The position numbers and the translations under genes are program-made. From Plotosus lineatus (Eukaryota; Chordata; Actinopteri; Siluriformes; Plotosidae), in assembly GCA_024760905.1 (NCBI GenBank), contig CM045733.1:38218501-38282500 (forward strand): a DNA stretch of 64,000 nucleotides, read 5' to 3'. The notes beneath the pieces were generated by a model that worked only from the letters and a program-made list of their open reading frames with translations, did no database searches and was not told the origin of the DNA. Shown here in pieces: positions 30,100 through 43,787 of this stretch (positions are counted from its first letter, which is position 1; every line of letters begins with the position of its first letter).

Positions 30100-32960
30100 G
30101 AAAGTTGAATCGAAGCTTAAGAATAAACTAGCGCATACACATGAGGCATAAATTCTTCCTCTAGTGAGCAGACTTAGGTTGTGACAGGTGAGGATAGGCA
30201 ACAGCTCTCTGAATTTGCCCCCACACAGCTGTACAGCGTTTTGTGATGCTGGACAGGCTTCCACCTTCAGTGCTGATCTTGTCACCGAGGTAACAGAACT
30301 TGTCAATGACATCCAGGCTGTGGTTGTTTATGTCAAGCTGGTCGAAAGGGCGTCCATCAATAGACCTTGACAATAGGCCTGGGACAGCGAAAGGTTGGAT
30401 CTTCCCTCAGCCTGCCCTGGGTGCCGCTGCAAGCCTTATGCAGCCAGTGGGAGCAGCCTACACAGTAGATGGAATTCCTGCCAACCTCTGCTCTGCATAC
30501 ACCACAGGGGAATTTGCATAGAGCATCTCCCAGGGGGTCTTCATCCCAAACTCTCTGGAGAGAGCTAGTTTCCAAGACGATGATAAATAGCAGTGGGCTT
30601 AGGACAGAGCCCTGTTGTACACCTACTTTGACTCTGATGGGGTCGCTGTAGGTGTTGCCGACGTGTATCTTGCTAGTAGCATTGCTGTACATAGCTTTCT
30701 CCATACAGACAAGCCATTCCTCCACTCCTGACTTTCTCATAGCCCACCACAGTACCTGCATTGGGACTCTGTCAAATGCCTTCTCCAAGTCTACGAAGGC
30801 AAAATAGAGCTGGCGGTTCTTATAGAGATACTTTTCCTGAAGCTGGCGTACAATAAAGATGGCGTCAATCATTCCTCTTCCAGGAATGAAACCAAACTGC
30901 ATCTCGATGTTCACCATTTCTCTGATCAGCTTCTCTGAGACTCTTTCCAGCACTTTCATAGTCTGGTCAAGTAGCTTCAGGTCTCTGTAGTTCCCTCTCT
31001 TGAGTGCGTCGCCCTTACCCTTGTAGCAATTCACAATATAACTTTCGTCCCAGTCTGCAGGAATGTGACCCTCCATAATGATGTGGTTCATGAGTTCAGT
31101 GAGGAGGCTAGTGCATCTCTCTCCTGATGCTTTTAGCATCTCAGCAACTACTAAAGAGGGGCTAGCTGCCTTGCCCACTTTCATCCTTTGGACTGCCTCT
31201 TTGACCATTTTCTCTGTGATCAAGATGGGGGCACCATGCACAGGATTGGTTGCTGACAGGTCATCTGGATTCCAAGTGAATTCCACATTCAACAATCTTT
31301 CATAGTGCTGTTTACTATGCCTTCTATTTAGCCTCATAATCTAAAGCCATGACACCATCATCGTCTCGAACACACTTCTCTCCCATGACATCCTGATTTT
31401 CTCTCGTCATCTGCTTTGTAATTCTGAATATGTTGTCCTTCCCTTCCTTCACATTCTGCAGCTCCTGCTCTTCTGCAGTCTTCTTGGCAAGGTAGACAGG
31501 TTGCTTGGCTTCTCTCTTGGCCACTAGGTAGGGTTCTTTGTTACCCCCTTTCTTCCATTCCTTCCAACACTTCCTTTCTCTGGATGGTATCATTCACTTC
31601 ACTGTTCCACCATCATGTCTGCTTCCTGGGCGGACATTTCTTTGTCCATCCACACATCTGCTCAGTTGCCCGCACCAAGCCAGACTTCAGCCTAGACCAT
31701 GCCTCTTCTTCTGATACTTTGCTGGTGGTGTCAGATAGTATGGCATCTATGGTCTCAATGAACTGGATTTTGTGTGCGGTGTCTTTCAGCTTCCAGGTGC
31801 GCAGCTTGGTTGTGTATGGGTGAGGTCTTGAGGGCTGATATTTCAGTCTCAGGTCACACACAAGTAAGTTGTGCTGTGTCGCACACTCCTCTCCCGGTAT
31901 AACCTTAATGTTCTTGGCACTCTTAAACTCGGTCCTTCATAGCAGTAATTAGTCAATCTGATTCCTGTGACCTCCGGACTGGTACGTCACCAGGTGTTGC
32001 TTGGGCTTACAGAAGAAAGAGTTGCCAATCACTAGGTCATGGGCCGTAGCGAATTCTAGGATCCGCTCTCCTTCCTGGTTTCGTTCCCCAAAGCCATGTC
32101 CTCCATGCACTCCTTCGAATCCATACGATATATGTCCTATGTGGCCATTGAAGTCACCACATAAGACAAGGGTCTCTTGATTGTTGACTCTGCTGACCAC
32201 GCTGTGCAGTTGGTCATAGAACCAATCCTTCACACTTGTGTCCAGGCCAACTTGTGGCACATAGATGGATATGACGTTGAGAATGGTCTTGCCCAGGCAG
32301 AGTTTCAGAATGAGGATTCTGTCTGATACACAAGTGACTTCGAGTACCTTGTCCACCCACTTCTCAGCTAGCAGTATGCCAACACCTCCGGTGCCAGCAT
32401 GGTTGCCAATCCAGTAGAGCTTGCCATGAGAGTCTTTCTCATCATCATGTGGGCTGACTCACCTCTCCAGCGCACCTGCTGCAAGCAGCATATGTCTACT
32501 CTCCTGTTGACAGTCTCTACAACTTCACTGGCTCTGCCTTTCAAAGTGCCGACATTGAGGGTACCAATGTGGTGTGTGGTGCAAGATTTCGCCTTATGAA
32601 GGTCTGGCTGGCCTACACCGCCCAGCCCTACCGTTGATAGCACGAGTGGTCCTCAGATTCCTCGTCCCTCCTCTAATAGTACCTTCTACAACTACCATGA
32701 CTATGTTGAATCTGAGGGGTTTACAGGTGGATGTGCTTCCTGGTGCCAACACTTTCTTTGTAAGTGTAACTAGGCATGCTGCCACCCAAGGCTGAAGACC
32801 CATGCCTGGCCTGGGAGTACTATTTAGTCATAGCTGACACCCTAGCAGGTACTAACCTTCCGGATCAGAGGGAACCTGGGAGCAATGGCATCAAGGCAGA
32901 TCCACCTTGGGGGGGGCAGCTCCACGTTCCCCGACTCAGAACGAGCCAGCCACTGGATGC
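30100..32960 (-). mobile_element. RTEX-like non-LTR retrotransposon, dead
   Basis: Minus-strand frames in order: 32643-32368 (N-terminus, THHIGTLNVGTLKGRASEV), 32356-31949 (endonuclease, LCGDFNGHIG and GERNQEGERILEFA), 31861-31324 (linker) and 31337-30357 (reverse transcriptase, [19 protein letters not shown] and [17 protein letters not shown]). The last frame then passes into a Cys/His cluster, [21 protein letters not shown], and 30373-30161 holds the C-terminus (FCYLGDKIS). The Cys/His cluster after the RT is a feature I associate with RTEX elements. The RT's YADD segment is missing (see findings). Stops and shifts show it is inactive. Confidence 0.85.
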
Positions 32961-33105
32961 AGTTTAACGTCATACCCAGGACACTAAATCTTGTGATAAA
33001 TATAGACTTTGACTCTGAATTGATTGGGTCACTCAGCCCACTGGTTAAACAAGAACAGAATTGGCACTTCTGACTTCTGGCAGATTTTATTTAATTTATG
33101 CGATC

Positions 33106-36100
33106 GGGGGGGGGCACTAACCAGTGTCTCTCCCCCTCATGCCGGTCCCAAGCCCGGAGAAATGCAGAGGGTTGTGTCAGGAAGGGCATCCGACGTAAAA
33201 CCAATGCCAATTACTTAAAATGCAAATCAAAAGTATTACCTCCATACCGGATCGGTCGAGGTCTGGTTAACAACGACCGCCATCAGTGCTGTCAATCAAC
33301 AGGGTGCTGATGGAAATTGGACTACTGTTGGTCGAAGACGCCAAGAAGGAGAGGTGGGAGGCGTGTCCGTAGGCAGAGAGAAGAGGAAAGGCCTGAGTCT
33401 AGGACTGAGAGTGGGGACTTTGAATGTTGGAACTATGCACAGAAAAGGTAGAGAGCTGGTTGACATGATGCAGAGGAGGAAGGTGACATACTGTGTGTTC
33501 AGGAGACCAGGTGGAAAGGTAGCAAAGCTAAAAGCTTAGGAGCAGGGTTTAAGCTATTTTATCACGGTGTGGATGGGAAGAGAAATGTGAGTCGGAGTCA
33601 TCTTGAAGGAGGAGTTTGTCAGGAATGTTCTAAAAGTGAAAAGAGTGTCAGACAGAGTGATGAATCTCAAGTTAGAAATTGAAGGTGTAATGCTCAATGT
33701 TGTTAGTGCTTATGCCCCCACAGGCAGGGGTGTGAGCTAGAAGAGAAGGAGAGATTCTGGAGTGACTTAGATGAAGTGATGCAGAGTACCCCAGAGGTGA
33801 AAGAGTGGTCATAGGTGCAGACTTCAATGGACATGTTGGGGCAGGCAACAGAGGGGACGAGGAAGTGATGGGCAGGTTTGGTATCCAGGACAGGAACGCA
33901 GAAGGACAGATGTTGATAGATTTTGCAAAAAGGATGGAAATGGCTGTGGTGAATACTTTCTTTGAGAAGAAACAGGAGCATAGGGTGACTTATGAAAGCC
34001 GAGGTAGGCGCACACAGGTAGACTACATCTTGTGTAGGCGATGTAATTTGAAGGAAGTCAGTGACTGCAAAGTCATCGTGGGTGAGAGTGTTGCCAAACA
34101 GCATAGGATGGTGGTGTGCAGGATGACTCTGATGGTGAGAAAGGTGAAAAGGCAAAGGCAGAGCAGAAGACAAGGTGGTGGAAGCTGAAAAAGGAAGAGT
34201 GTCGGTTGTCTTCAAAGAGGAGTTGAAACAGGCTTTGGGTGGCCAGGAAGGGCTTCAAATGACTGGACAACCACAGCAAATGTGATCAGGGACACAGGTA
34301 GGAGAGTACTTGGTGTGTCCTCTGGAAGGAAAGTAGATAAGGAGACTTGGTGGTGGAATGAGGAAGTGCAGGAGTGTGTACAAAGGAAGAGGTTAGCCAA
34401 GAAGAAGTGGGACATTGAGAGGACCTGAAGAGAGTAAACAGGAGTACAGGAGACACAGCATAAGGCGAAAGTAGCAGTGGCTAAGGCCAAACAGAGGGCA
34501 TATGATGACTTGTAAGGATAGGTTGGATAGTAAAGAGGGAGAAAATGATCTATACAGGTTGGCACAGCAGAGAAATAGAGATGGGAAGGACGTGCAGCAA
34601 GTTAGATTGATAAAGGACAGAGAGGGAACTCCTATTGACTAATGACAGAAGTGTGCTGGGAAGATGGAAAGAGTACTTTGAAGAGCTGATGAATGAGGAA
34701 AATGAGAGAGAAAAAGAGTAGAAGAGGTAACCATTGAGGAGCAGGATGTAGCAAAGATCAGTAAGGGTGAAGTGAGAAGGGCATTGAAGAGGATGAAGAA
34801 TGGAAAGGCAGTTGGTCCTGATGATATACCTGTGGAGGTATGGAAGTGTCTAGGAGAGGTAGCAGTAGATTTTCTGACAAGAACATTCAACACGGTACTA
34901 GAGAGTGAGCAGATGCCGGAGGAGTGGGAGGAGAAGTGTGCTGGTGCCCATTTTTAAGAACAAGGAGACGCGGGCAGAGTTGCAGCAACTACAGAGGGAT
35001 AAAGTTGATGAGCCATACGATGAAGTTATGGAAAGAATAGTGGAAGCTAGACTAAGGGCAGAGGTCAGCATTTAGAACAACAGTTTGGTTTCATGCCAAG
35101 AAAGAGCACCACAGATGCAATGTTTGCCTTGAGGATGTTAATAGAGAAGTACAGAGAAGGTCAGAGGGAGCTACATTGTGCCTTTGTAGATCTGGAAAAA
35201 GCATATGACAGGGTGCCAAGAGAAGAACTGTGGTATTGCATGAGGAAGTCTGGAGTGGCAGAGAAGTATGTTAGGAGTGGTGCAGGACATGTATGAGAGA
35301 TGTAAGACAGTGGTGAGGTGTGCTGTCGGTGTGACCGACGAATTCAAGGTTGAGGTGGGACTGCATCAAGGGTCAGCTCTGAGCCCCTTCTTGTTTGCTA
35401 TGGTAATGGACAGGCTGACAGACGAGGTGAGACAAGAATCTCCATGGACTATGATGTTTGCAGATGACATCGTGATCTGTAGTGAGAGCAGAGAACAAGT
35501 GCAGGAAAATCTAGAGAGGTGGAGGTATGCCCTGAAAGGAGAGGAATGAAGGTTAGCCTCAGAAAATCAGAATACATGTGTGTGAATGAGAAGGACCCAG
35601 GAGGAACGGTGATGTTACAGGGAGCAGAGATAACGAAGGTGGAGGATTTTAAGTACTTAGGCTCAACAATCCAGAGCAATGGAGAGTGTGGAAAAGAGGT
35701 GAAGAAGCGCAGCAGGCAGGCTGGAATGGTTGGAGAAAAGTATCCGTGTGATGTGCGATAGGAGAGTTTCAGCAAGAATGAAGGGAAAAGTGTACAAGAT
35801 GGTGGTGAGTCCAGCGATGTTGTATGGCTTAGAAACAGTGGCGCTGAGGAAAAGGCAGGAGGCAGAGCTGGAGGTAGCGGAGATGAAAATGTTGAGGTTC
35901 TCCTGGGAGTAACGAGGATGGATAGGATCAGAAATGAGTATATCAGAGGGACAGCTCCACGAAGATGTTTGGAGACAAAGTCAGAGAGGCGAGATTGAGA
36001 TGGTTTGGACATGTACAGAGGAGGGATAGTGAGTATATTGGCAGTAGGATGCTGAGGTTGGAACTACCAGGCAGAAGGCCTCGAGGAAGACCGAAGAAGA

Positions 36101-36241
36101 GATTTATGGACGTGGTGAAGGAAGACATGAAGGTCGTTGGAGTCAGAAAAGAAGATGCGGAGGACAGGGTGAGGTGGAGGCGGATGATTTGCTGTGGCGA
36201 CCCCTGAAGGGAGCAGCCGAAAGTAAAAGAAGAAGAAGAAG
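33106..36241 (+). mobile_element. RTE LINE, full length but decayed (RTE copy 3)
   Basis: Starts with the 5' UTR after a G run, then endonuclease pieces (33354-33539; 33805-34188 with GADFNGHVGAGN), RT pieces (34772-34957 with MKNGKAVGPDDIPVEVWK; 35093-35549 with VDLEKAYDRVPREELWY, HQGSALSPFLFAMVMDRL and FADDIVICSES) and the C-terminus (35519-36207, RWFGHVQRRDSEYIG), ending CCGDP, stop, then AAGAAGAAGAAG. ATGCGATC flanks it at 33098-33105 and 36242-36249. At least six frameshifts separate the pieces, so it is older than the copy at 54222-57372. Confidence 0.92.
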
Positions 36242-36439
36242 ATGCGATCTAATTTCAAAATCAACAGATAGGACATGTTCTAAAGATGTAAATTAAGACT
36301 CATACTTAGTCTTAGGCTATTTAAGAGTGTTTTGATGGAGAAATCTTACTTTTAGAATAGTGTGTCGTCGTGAAAAATTTGCAACGTTGCTAATAGTATT
36401 GTGGGTAGTTCTTCGTGTCCGAAGAAGACGTTTCGTTTT

Positions 36440-39400
36440 GTCAACTTATCTGTGTTTCTGGAGGTGGCTGCACAACCCCAGGCTGGAGGCGTAGAGTCTG
36501 GAACAGTGGGGGCACCGAAAGTCCGTAGTTTGGATCACTGCGGCTGATGCTCTGTGGCGTTGTTCTCTGACAGCAGTGAGCTTCTGGCGACAAGCATCCT
36601 CAAAAGTAACAGTAGCTTTACGGATGGTGGCTCGCCAGCTTGATCGATCACTGGCACAGTCCTCCAATTCCTTTGGTTTGAGTTCACACCACTGGAGATT
36701 GACTTTGACTGAGTCCTTGTAGCGCTTTTTGGATGACCTTGGTTTCTCATTCCTTTCTGAAGTTCTCCGTACAACAAGTGCCTTGGCAAGCGGTATTCTT
36801 CTATGTGGATGACGTCCTACCCATCGCAGTTGGGCTCATAAGGGCTAAGGATGGAAGCACACATGTGGAATTTCTCCAATTAATTGATGTGCTTACGGTA
36901 CAGTGTCCAAGTCTCTCACCCATAGAGGAGGAAGGGCAGAAACACTGCATTGTACACCTTCAATTTTGTACTCAATCGGATGTTGTGTTGGTTGAGCACT
37001 TTGTTTCGGAGTCTTCCAAAAGCTTGGCTCGCTTTGCTGATCTGGGCATCGATTTCTTTGTCTCAGGAGCCATTGGAGGAGATGGTGCTTTCTAGATATA
37101 TGAAAAGTTCCACATTCTTCAGCTGAGTGTTCTCAATGATGATTGTCGGAGCTTGGGGGTTTGTTGTTGGTGCAGGTTGGCAAAGCACCTCTGTTTTACC
37201 AAGGCTGATTGTTAAGCCGAACAGTTTGGAGGCTTCTGAAAAGTGGCCTAGCATCAGTTGCAGATGAGATTCACCACGTGCCACTAGAGCACAGTCGTCA
37301 GCAAAGAGGACTTCTTGGATGAGCTCTAGAAGGCTCTTAGTCTTAGCATTGAATCGACGCAGGTCAAATAGGGAGCCATCTAGACGGTAGCGAATGTAGA
37401 CTCCTTTCTCGAGGTCTTTCAGTGCGTGGGACAGCATGCAAGTAAAGAAGATGTTGAAGAGGACTGATGCTAGTACACAGCCCTGCTTTACTCCATTGCT
37501 GATCTCAAAGGTCTCAGACACATTGCCGTTGGAGAGAACTTGTCCTGTCATGCCATCATGGAAGAGCCGAATCATTGAAACAAATTTTGGTGGACATCAA
37601 ATACGCTCAAGCACAGCCCAGAGAACTTCACTGTTGACTGTGTCAAAAGCCTTTGTGAGGTCAATGAAGACAGAGTACAGAGGCATGTTTCGTTCTATAC
37701 ACTTCTCTTGAAGTTATCTCATGGCAAAAATCATATTGATGGTACTTCTCCCCGGTCTAAAGCCGCACTGTGCCTTGCAAGTTCTTTTCAGAGACAGTAA
37801 TGAGTCCATTGAGAGTGACTCTGGCGAATATATTCCTGGCGATGCAGAGAAGTGATATACCTCTGTACTTTCCACAGTCAGTTTTGCTACCCTTGTTCTT
37901 ATACAGGTGGACGATCAAGGCATCGCTAAAGTTGTCTGGCATCTTTTCCTCCTCTCAGATGCTCTGCAGTACATCATGAAAGTCTCTAGGGCGTTTGGGC
38001 CTGCTGCCTTGTAGATTTCAGCAGGTATTCCGTCTTTTCCAGATGCTCTGCCTGAGTTTGTTTGGAGGATTGCGCTCCTGATTTCAGCCATTTTTGGAGG
38101 CTCAGCAAGAGTATCTTGTATCGGTTGCTGACGGATCTGACTGAGTGCCTCCTTGCTGACTGAAGATGGCTGGTTGAGCAGATTAGTAAAGTGTTCTTGC
38201 CAGCGTTTGCTCAACCCTTTTTGGTCTTTGATCAGAGTTGAGCCATCAGAAGATAGTAAGGGAGAGCATCCTGATGTAGATGGTCCGTAGACTGTCTTCA
38301 GCGAACTAAAGAATTTCTTTGCATTGTGTGTGTCAGCATAGTGTTGGACCTCAGAAGCTTTTTCCCACCACCATTTGTCTCACATTGTCCGTAGACCGAA
38401 TTGCACTTTTGCCTGCAGCGTTTTGAAAGTTTCGTGTTTTGATACAGAAGAAGGATCATTCTGCCATTCAATATAGGCCTTGTTCTTTGCCTTGAGGGCT
38501 TCCTTGATTTTTTTCATCATTCTGATTGAACCAATCTTCATGAACTTTCGTTTTTGCCCCAAGAACCTCCTTAGCAGTCTCAGAGACAGTCTCCTTGAAC
38601 GAAGACCATTTTGCAGTGACATCTTCAGAGGAAAGACCATCTTGAAGTTTGTCATCAAACTGCTGCTGGAACTTTAGAAGGTAGGCTGGGTCTTTTAGCC
38701 AAGCATTGTTGAATGAATCTCTAACACTCTTGGGCTTGTTTCTGTGAGGTGGTGGTATGTGCAGCATCATTTTGGCCCTGACAAGTCTGTGGTCAGGCCA
38801 GCATTCAGCACCTCTCATGGCGCATGTCACACGTACGTCACTGATGTCGTGTTGACGTACAATGATGAAGTCAATCATATGCCAGTGTTTTGACCTCAGG
38901 TGCATCCATGTGGTTTTATATTTCTTGGCCATCCTGAAGAAGGTGTTAGTAATGCACAGGCTGTGTTCTGCACACTTGCTGAGGAGCAGCAGTCCGTTGT
39001 TATTGACCTTGCCTACTCCTTGCCTGCCGAAAACGCCTTCCCAGTTTTTGTAGTCACTTCCCACTCTTGCATTGAAATCTCCAATGATTATAAGTTTGTC
39101 ATTCTGAGGGGTGGAGCTGATAACCTCATCAAGTTGTTATTAGAATTGTTCCTTGATGTCATCAGGACTAGTGAGAGTGGGTGCATAAACACTGATGATG
39201 GTAAGATATCTTGATTTGCAGAGGTATACGCAGCTTTATGAGGTGTTCGTTAATACCAACTGGAAGGGCTGGGATGCTTTTGCGCAGAGATGTTCTAATG
39301 GCAAAGCCTACGCCATGAATTCTGTCTACAACTTGAGGTTTTCCTTTAGAGAAAAAGGTGTAACCACCCCCTTCTTCTCTTAGTGAGCCTTCATCATCAC

Positions 39401-40390
39401 GTCTTGTTTCACTCAGTGCGGAAATGTCTATTCTGTATCTCTGAAGTTCATTTGCAACAAGCTCTGTTCTCCTTTCAGGTCTTGATGTATTGACTCTATC
39501 CAGTAGTGTTTGAACATTCCATGCTCCCAAGAAAAGTTTGTGTTTTTTGTTTTGCTTTTTTCGACTGCAATGAGGGTGAGTCTGTCAACCGCGGTAAGCT
39601 GACCAGACTAGGAAGGGCAAGCATTTGTTTGAGACACCTTTTCTAGTCCCCTCCCCAATATGAGCGTGGGCAGTGCTATCCGAAAGAGGCTGCCCAGTCA
39701 TCCACAGGTGCTGCCGGACTCTCCTGTTGCCCTCAAATTCAGGAAAAAAAGAACGACCACTTGCCCTTGGACCGCCTACGTGCAGGATTGTGACTATAAC
39801 TGCCAGTGGTCACTGCCACCTGTTGCCTCACCACGTGCTCATCGCTGCAGGACTTGAAGGTGTTCGTACAGATCAGTGTTAAGATGAGTTTCCAAACACA
39901 GACCTGTGCGTGAAAATTTTATAGTGGGAAGATCGTTGCACGGGGACAATCCTTCTCTCTCGGTCTGGGAAGCCTTAATCCAGTGGCACGGAGAACTGTT
40001 ACAACAAGAGACTGCCAGACTGCAGTAGATGACCATTGCTTCTTAAGATGCCATGTCCATGCTCTAGGGCACTTCACGAATGCTTGCTGCCACCGTCTTC
40101 ACAAACGTTGGATAACTAAATCATCTCTTCTGCTTGTTCCGCTGGGAGTCAGTCTTCACATGCAGTAGGCTGACACTGCCCGTTCCTAAACTCACCAGAG
40201 GGTTTCAGACCCGACCGTCTACCCTCAACCTGTTTAGCCGGCCCACCAAAGCCGTTGCCCAGGGGGTGGCCGCTATTGCATGCGACAGCTTCGAGGAGCC
40301 ACAGGTGAGAGCTGGGTGACAGGTGAGGACCAGTGGCAGACGAGCTGTCCTGAAAAGGACATGGTGTGCCCCCTACTAAAGGTACTACCT
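36440..40390 (-). mobile_element. Near-complete zinc-finger-ended LINE, dead
   Basis: Minus strand: endonuclease start at 39530 (MGAWNVQTLLDRVN, YRIDISALSETR), endonuclease core 39064-38468 ([26 protein letters not shown]), RT start 38214-37757 (SGRASGKDGIPAEIYKAAG, YRGISLL), RT core 37575-37063 (VKQGCVLASVLFNIFF, FADDCALVARGE, LTISLGKTEVLCQP) and C-terminal pieces to 36446, closing with a C2H2 finger, CPHCSRLYASSLGLCSHLQKH. The 800 bp beyond 39530 is probably its 5' UTR. Multiple frameshifts. I recognise the family as a common animal LINE type but cannot name the clade with confidence. Confidence 0.85.
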
Positions 40391-40399
40391 CTCCCTGAC

Positions 40400-41627
40400 A
40401 CCCCATTACCCCCCCATATGCTAATATGTAATGTTATATATGTAATATTTAATTAGTATTAAACATTAGTAATAAGTAACCAAAAACGTGGTATTTTTTT
40501 TATAATTACTTTATTTTTATTCATAACAGACAGCCTACATAATATGATAATGCATACATTCCTGTCTAAAATCAGCTGCTGCATGTATACTTGAGACCAC
40601 GCCCCCAGCCACTCAAGGTAGAATGATCATCCTCAATAATAGGATTGTCTGTTCATATGATCTGTTTCTTTATCCAGTGAATGAAGAGTCCAATACTCTG
40701 AAATGGATCTTGGAATTTCTGAGATCTTTTTATTAGGAAAAAAAAAAATTGAACTGACTCAATGCAATGGGAAATGGCGTTTCATCATCTCAGAAGGTTG
40801 AAGCTACTTTTTATTGTGCATGTTAGCCTTGTATAATACATGTATGTAGGTGTACCATGATTTTGGATTGTATGATCTTTTGAATATTTGAATTTTCCAA
40901 ATTAATTATATATTAGACTTTTCCAACATTTTGCCATTTAACATGTTTGACCTCCTTCCCACCCAGACCATGGTGCATAGCCTAAAACTGATGTCTCCAA
41001 TGGATTAAACAGCTCATTGTACCTTAGAAACAAAAGTTTCAGGTTAATGGCTTGGTTGGATGAAGTTCAGCGGATTTTCAAAATTTGGTCATTTTGGTCA
41101 TTTTTTTCTGTGGCGTAAATTGCAGTTTGAGGTATTTTTAAAGGACAAGATCTTCAAAAGTGAGAAGAACTGGCCTCCAAAAAATTAGAGTGGTTTAGTC
41201 TATCCCATTATTTTAGAAAATAGCATAATTGGACGTTGTAGATGTCTAATTTTGAAAAAGTCCATCTTTGCCAATTTGGTGCAATGGTAATTTGTAAAAA
41301 AAAAAAATTTGAAATGGCTTTTGCTACAAAACCTATTACCTGAGAGACCTAAAACTCCATAGTGCAAAACTAGGTTTTATAAATGACTGAGACATGGAAT
41401 TAATTGTTCATAAAAAGTAATAATTCTTGTTTTATAGTCGCCCCAAACTTGCTCCAAATTATGTCCAAGCCAAGGGGTTGAAGCGGGGGTAACAGAACAA
41501 GCTCGATTTTGGAAACCATTCAAGATAATTGCATAAAATTTGGACTGGTGATTTGTAATGATTAACCCAACAAATACAACCTGAAACAATCCATTTATGA
41601 TGACTTTAATTTTTTGGTGCTGGTACC

Positions 41628-41658
<31 letters not shown>

Positions 41659-41950
41659 GTAATGTGTTCTGAGATCAGGGACATAATCTCCTCCCAGTCA
41701 ATCTCCTCACAATGAGGGGCACATTAAATTTTTAACAAGTAACATCATAAATGTTTCATAACTGCACTTACTGATTTAACATATGGTTAATGTAATCAAT
41801 ATACTGTATATTTTTTTTTACAAAATCATGAGAGGACATTAATATAATGTAATATAAAACTTCACGTAATATACTATACTGTATAATATAATATATTATA
41901 ATACTACAGTATATTGTATATTATATAATGGAATATATTATAATGTACGG
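40400..41950. other. Intergenic, nothing recognised
   Basis: Very AT-rich; an (AAT)n run at 41627-41656 and AATATA-rich DNA at 41860-41945. No coding frame or known family. Confidence 0.5.
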
Positions 41951-41959
41951 TTTTTACTG

Positions 41960-42205
41960 CTGCTCCCCCAGTGCAGCTAACTGGGTCATCAAAGGCTGGC
42001 CATGTTTCTCACCATGGTGAGAGGCATGCAAAATAACAATTGCTGACTTTTGTCAAGAGCAGGCTGCATAGCTGTCAGTGTGCTTCTGCCCTGCGATGGC
42101 TTGGCAAGCTGTCCAGGGTGTACTCTGCCCTCGCCCAGAGTCGTCTGAGATGGGCACCAGCCTCCCTGCAACCCTAGGATTAAGTAAAAAAATGAATGAA
42201 TAAAT
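41960..42205 (+). mobile_element. SINE, AATTAGG-tail type, head missing
   Basis: Begins in the middle block (CCAGTGCAGCTAACTGGGTC), continues through GATGGCTTGGCAAGCTGTCC and ends near AAAATGAATGAATAAATG. Same family as 11834-12155. Confidence 0.75.
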
Positions 42206-42239
42206 GGTTTTGGATGTGTTGAGTTCCATATAGTTATTG

Positions 42240-43787
42240 TCGCAGATGCAGAACCTCCTTCTATAGTCTGATTAGTTGTTATCTGTAATCAAACCTAGAT
42301 GGTGGTCTCATTGATGAATTTGATATTGGTTTTGCTGATGTGAGTGGGGGAGCAGTCGTGTGTGAAGAGGGTGAGAGGAGGGGTCTAAGAACAGACCCCT
42401 GTGGTGTTCTGGTGTTCAGGATAAGAAAGAAGGAAATGTGTTCTCCTATCCTAATGTTCTGAGGTCTGTTTCTGAGAAAGTCCAGTATCATGGTGCACAG
42501 TATGCTCTCTAGGCCCAGATTACCCACCTTCTTAACCAGTTTATGTGTATGGACTGTGTCAAAAGCGGAGCTGAAGTCAACAAACAGCATCCTCACATAG
42601 GTGTTGCTGCCGTCTAGGTGTGTGAGGGCTGTGTGGAGGGCTATATTGATGGCATCCTCTGTTGATCTATTTGCTTTGTATGCAAACTGATGTGGAACTG
42701 GATCAGCTAGGATGGAAAGCTTTGCTCTTCTTAGGCACTGGAACGATGATGGCTGTTTTTAGGCAGGTGGGAACCATCCACTGCATTGGCGAAAGGTTAA
42801 AGATGGTGGGGTAAACCCCTACTAGTTGATTTGAACAGAATTTAAGTACCCTTCCTGTAACTCCATCCGGACCAGTAGCTTTCCTTGTAGTATTGACTTT
42901 CCACAGGATGGCTCTGATCTGATGCTGCCACAGCTGGATGGGGTCACCAGATGGATAGGGTGCTGGAAGAACAGGGCAAAAGCACAGCTCTCTGTTTTGT
43001 TGGTCGACGTGAGTGAAGAACTGGTTCAGGACGTCTGGTAGGGTCTTGTCTGAGGAGTCTGCTGACGTGTGCGTGTTTTTGTACCCAGTGAGTATCTTGA
43101 TCAACTTCCACATATTCCTGGTGTTCTTTTCAACAAAGTGCTCCTCAATGAGTTGATTGAAATTGCATTTAGGTTTTTATGACACTTTTTTTGTGGGGCC
43201 TGGCATGCCTCTTTGTAAGCTTGCTGGTCTCCTGACTTGAAGACATCATCCCATGCTCCAAGCAGAGTGCACATTTCATCATTAGACCATGGTTTCTAGT
43301 TCTTGAACATTTTAACACGCCTTGCTGTGGTCACATTCTCATTGCAGTAGGAAATGTATGACAGCACAGCTGATTTGTGACCCTCTAGGTCTGTAGAGTT
43401 AAAACAACTCTGTAGAGGTTCCGTGGCTTCTTCAGTCTGCACCTGGGCTGTCTTAACTGATGGTATTTGGCTACAGATTTTAGGTTGATAATCAGGAATA
43501 CAGAGATGGAGCAAGAGGTGCTCGGAGAGTCTGAAATGTGGCAGAGGGATAGCTTTGTAGGTATTGGTGGTTTTGGTGTAAGCTTACGTTGTTGTAGAAT
43601 CTGGGCAGGACAAATTTCTGATTTGCATGGTTAAAGTCCCTTGCTCCAATTATAAGACACTCCTGCTGCACTGCTAGTTGATTGTTTGTGGAATATTGTA
43701 GTAGCTCCATGACGAGTTTAGGGTGGCATATAAATTGCGATTATAACAACAGATATGAGCTCTCTTGACAGATAAAACTCTCTACAC
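42240..43787 (-). mobile_element. L2-like LINE, downstream part, split by a hAT insertion
   Basis: Minus strand: endonuclease remnants at 43921-43492 (FYLSRELISVVIIAIYMPP, then ARDFNHANQKFVLP), linker and RT start at 43113-42703 (KATGPDGVTGRVLKFCSNQL, NLSPMQWMVPTCLKTAIIVP) and RT at 42596-42279 (LFVDFSSAFDTVHTHKL, TPQGSVL). Motifs match fish L2-group elements. Stops and frameshifts occur throughout. The 5' portion continues beyond the hAT at 45388. Confidence 0.85.

Noticed and set aside
36733..37095. 120-residue plus-strand open frame
   Set aside because: Antisense to the RT C-terminal part of the zinc-finger-ended LINE.
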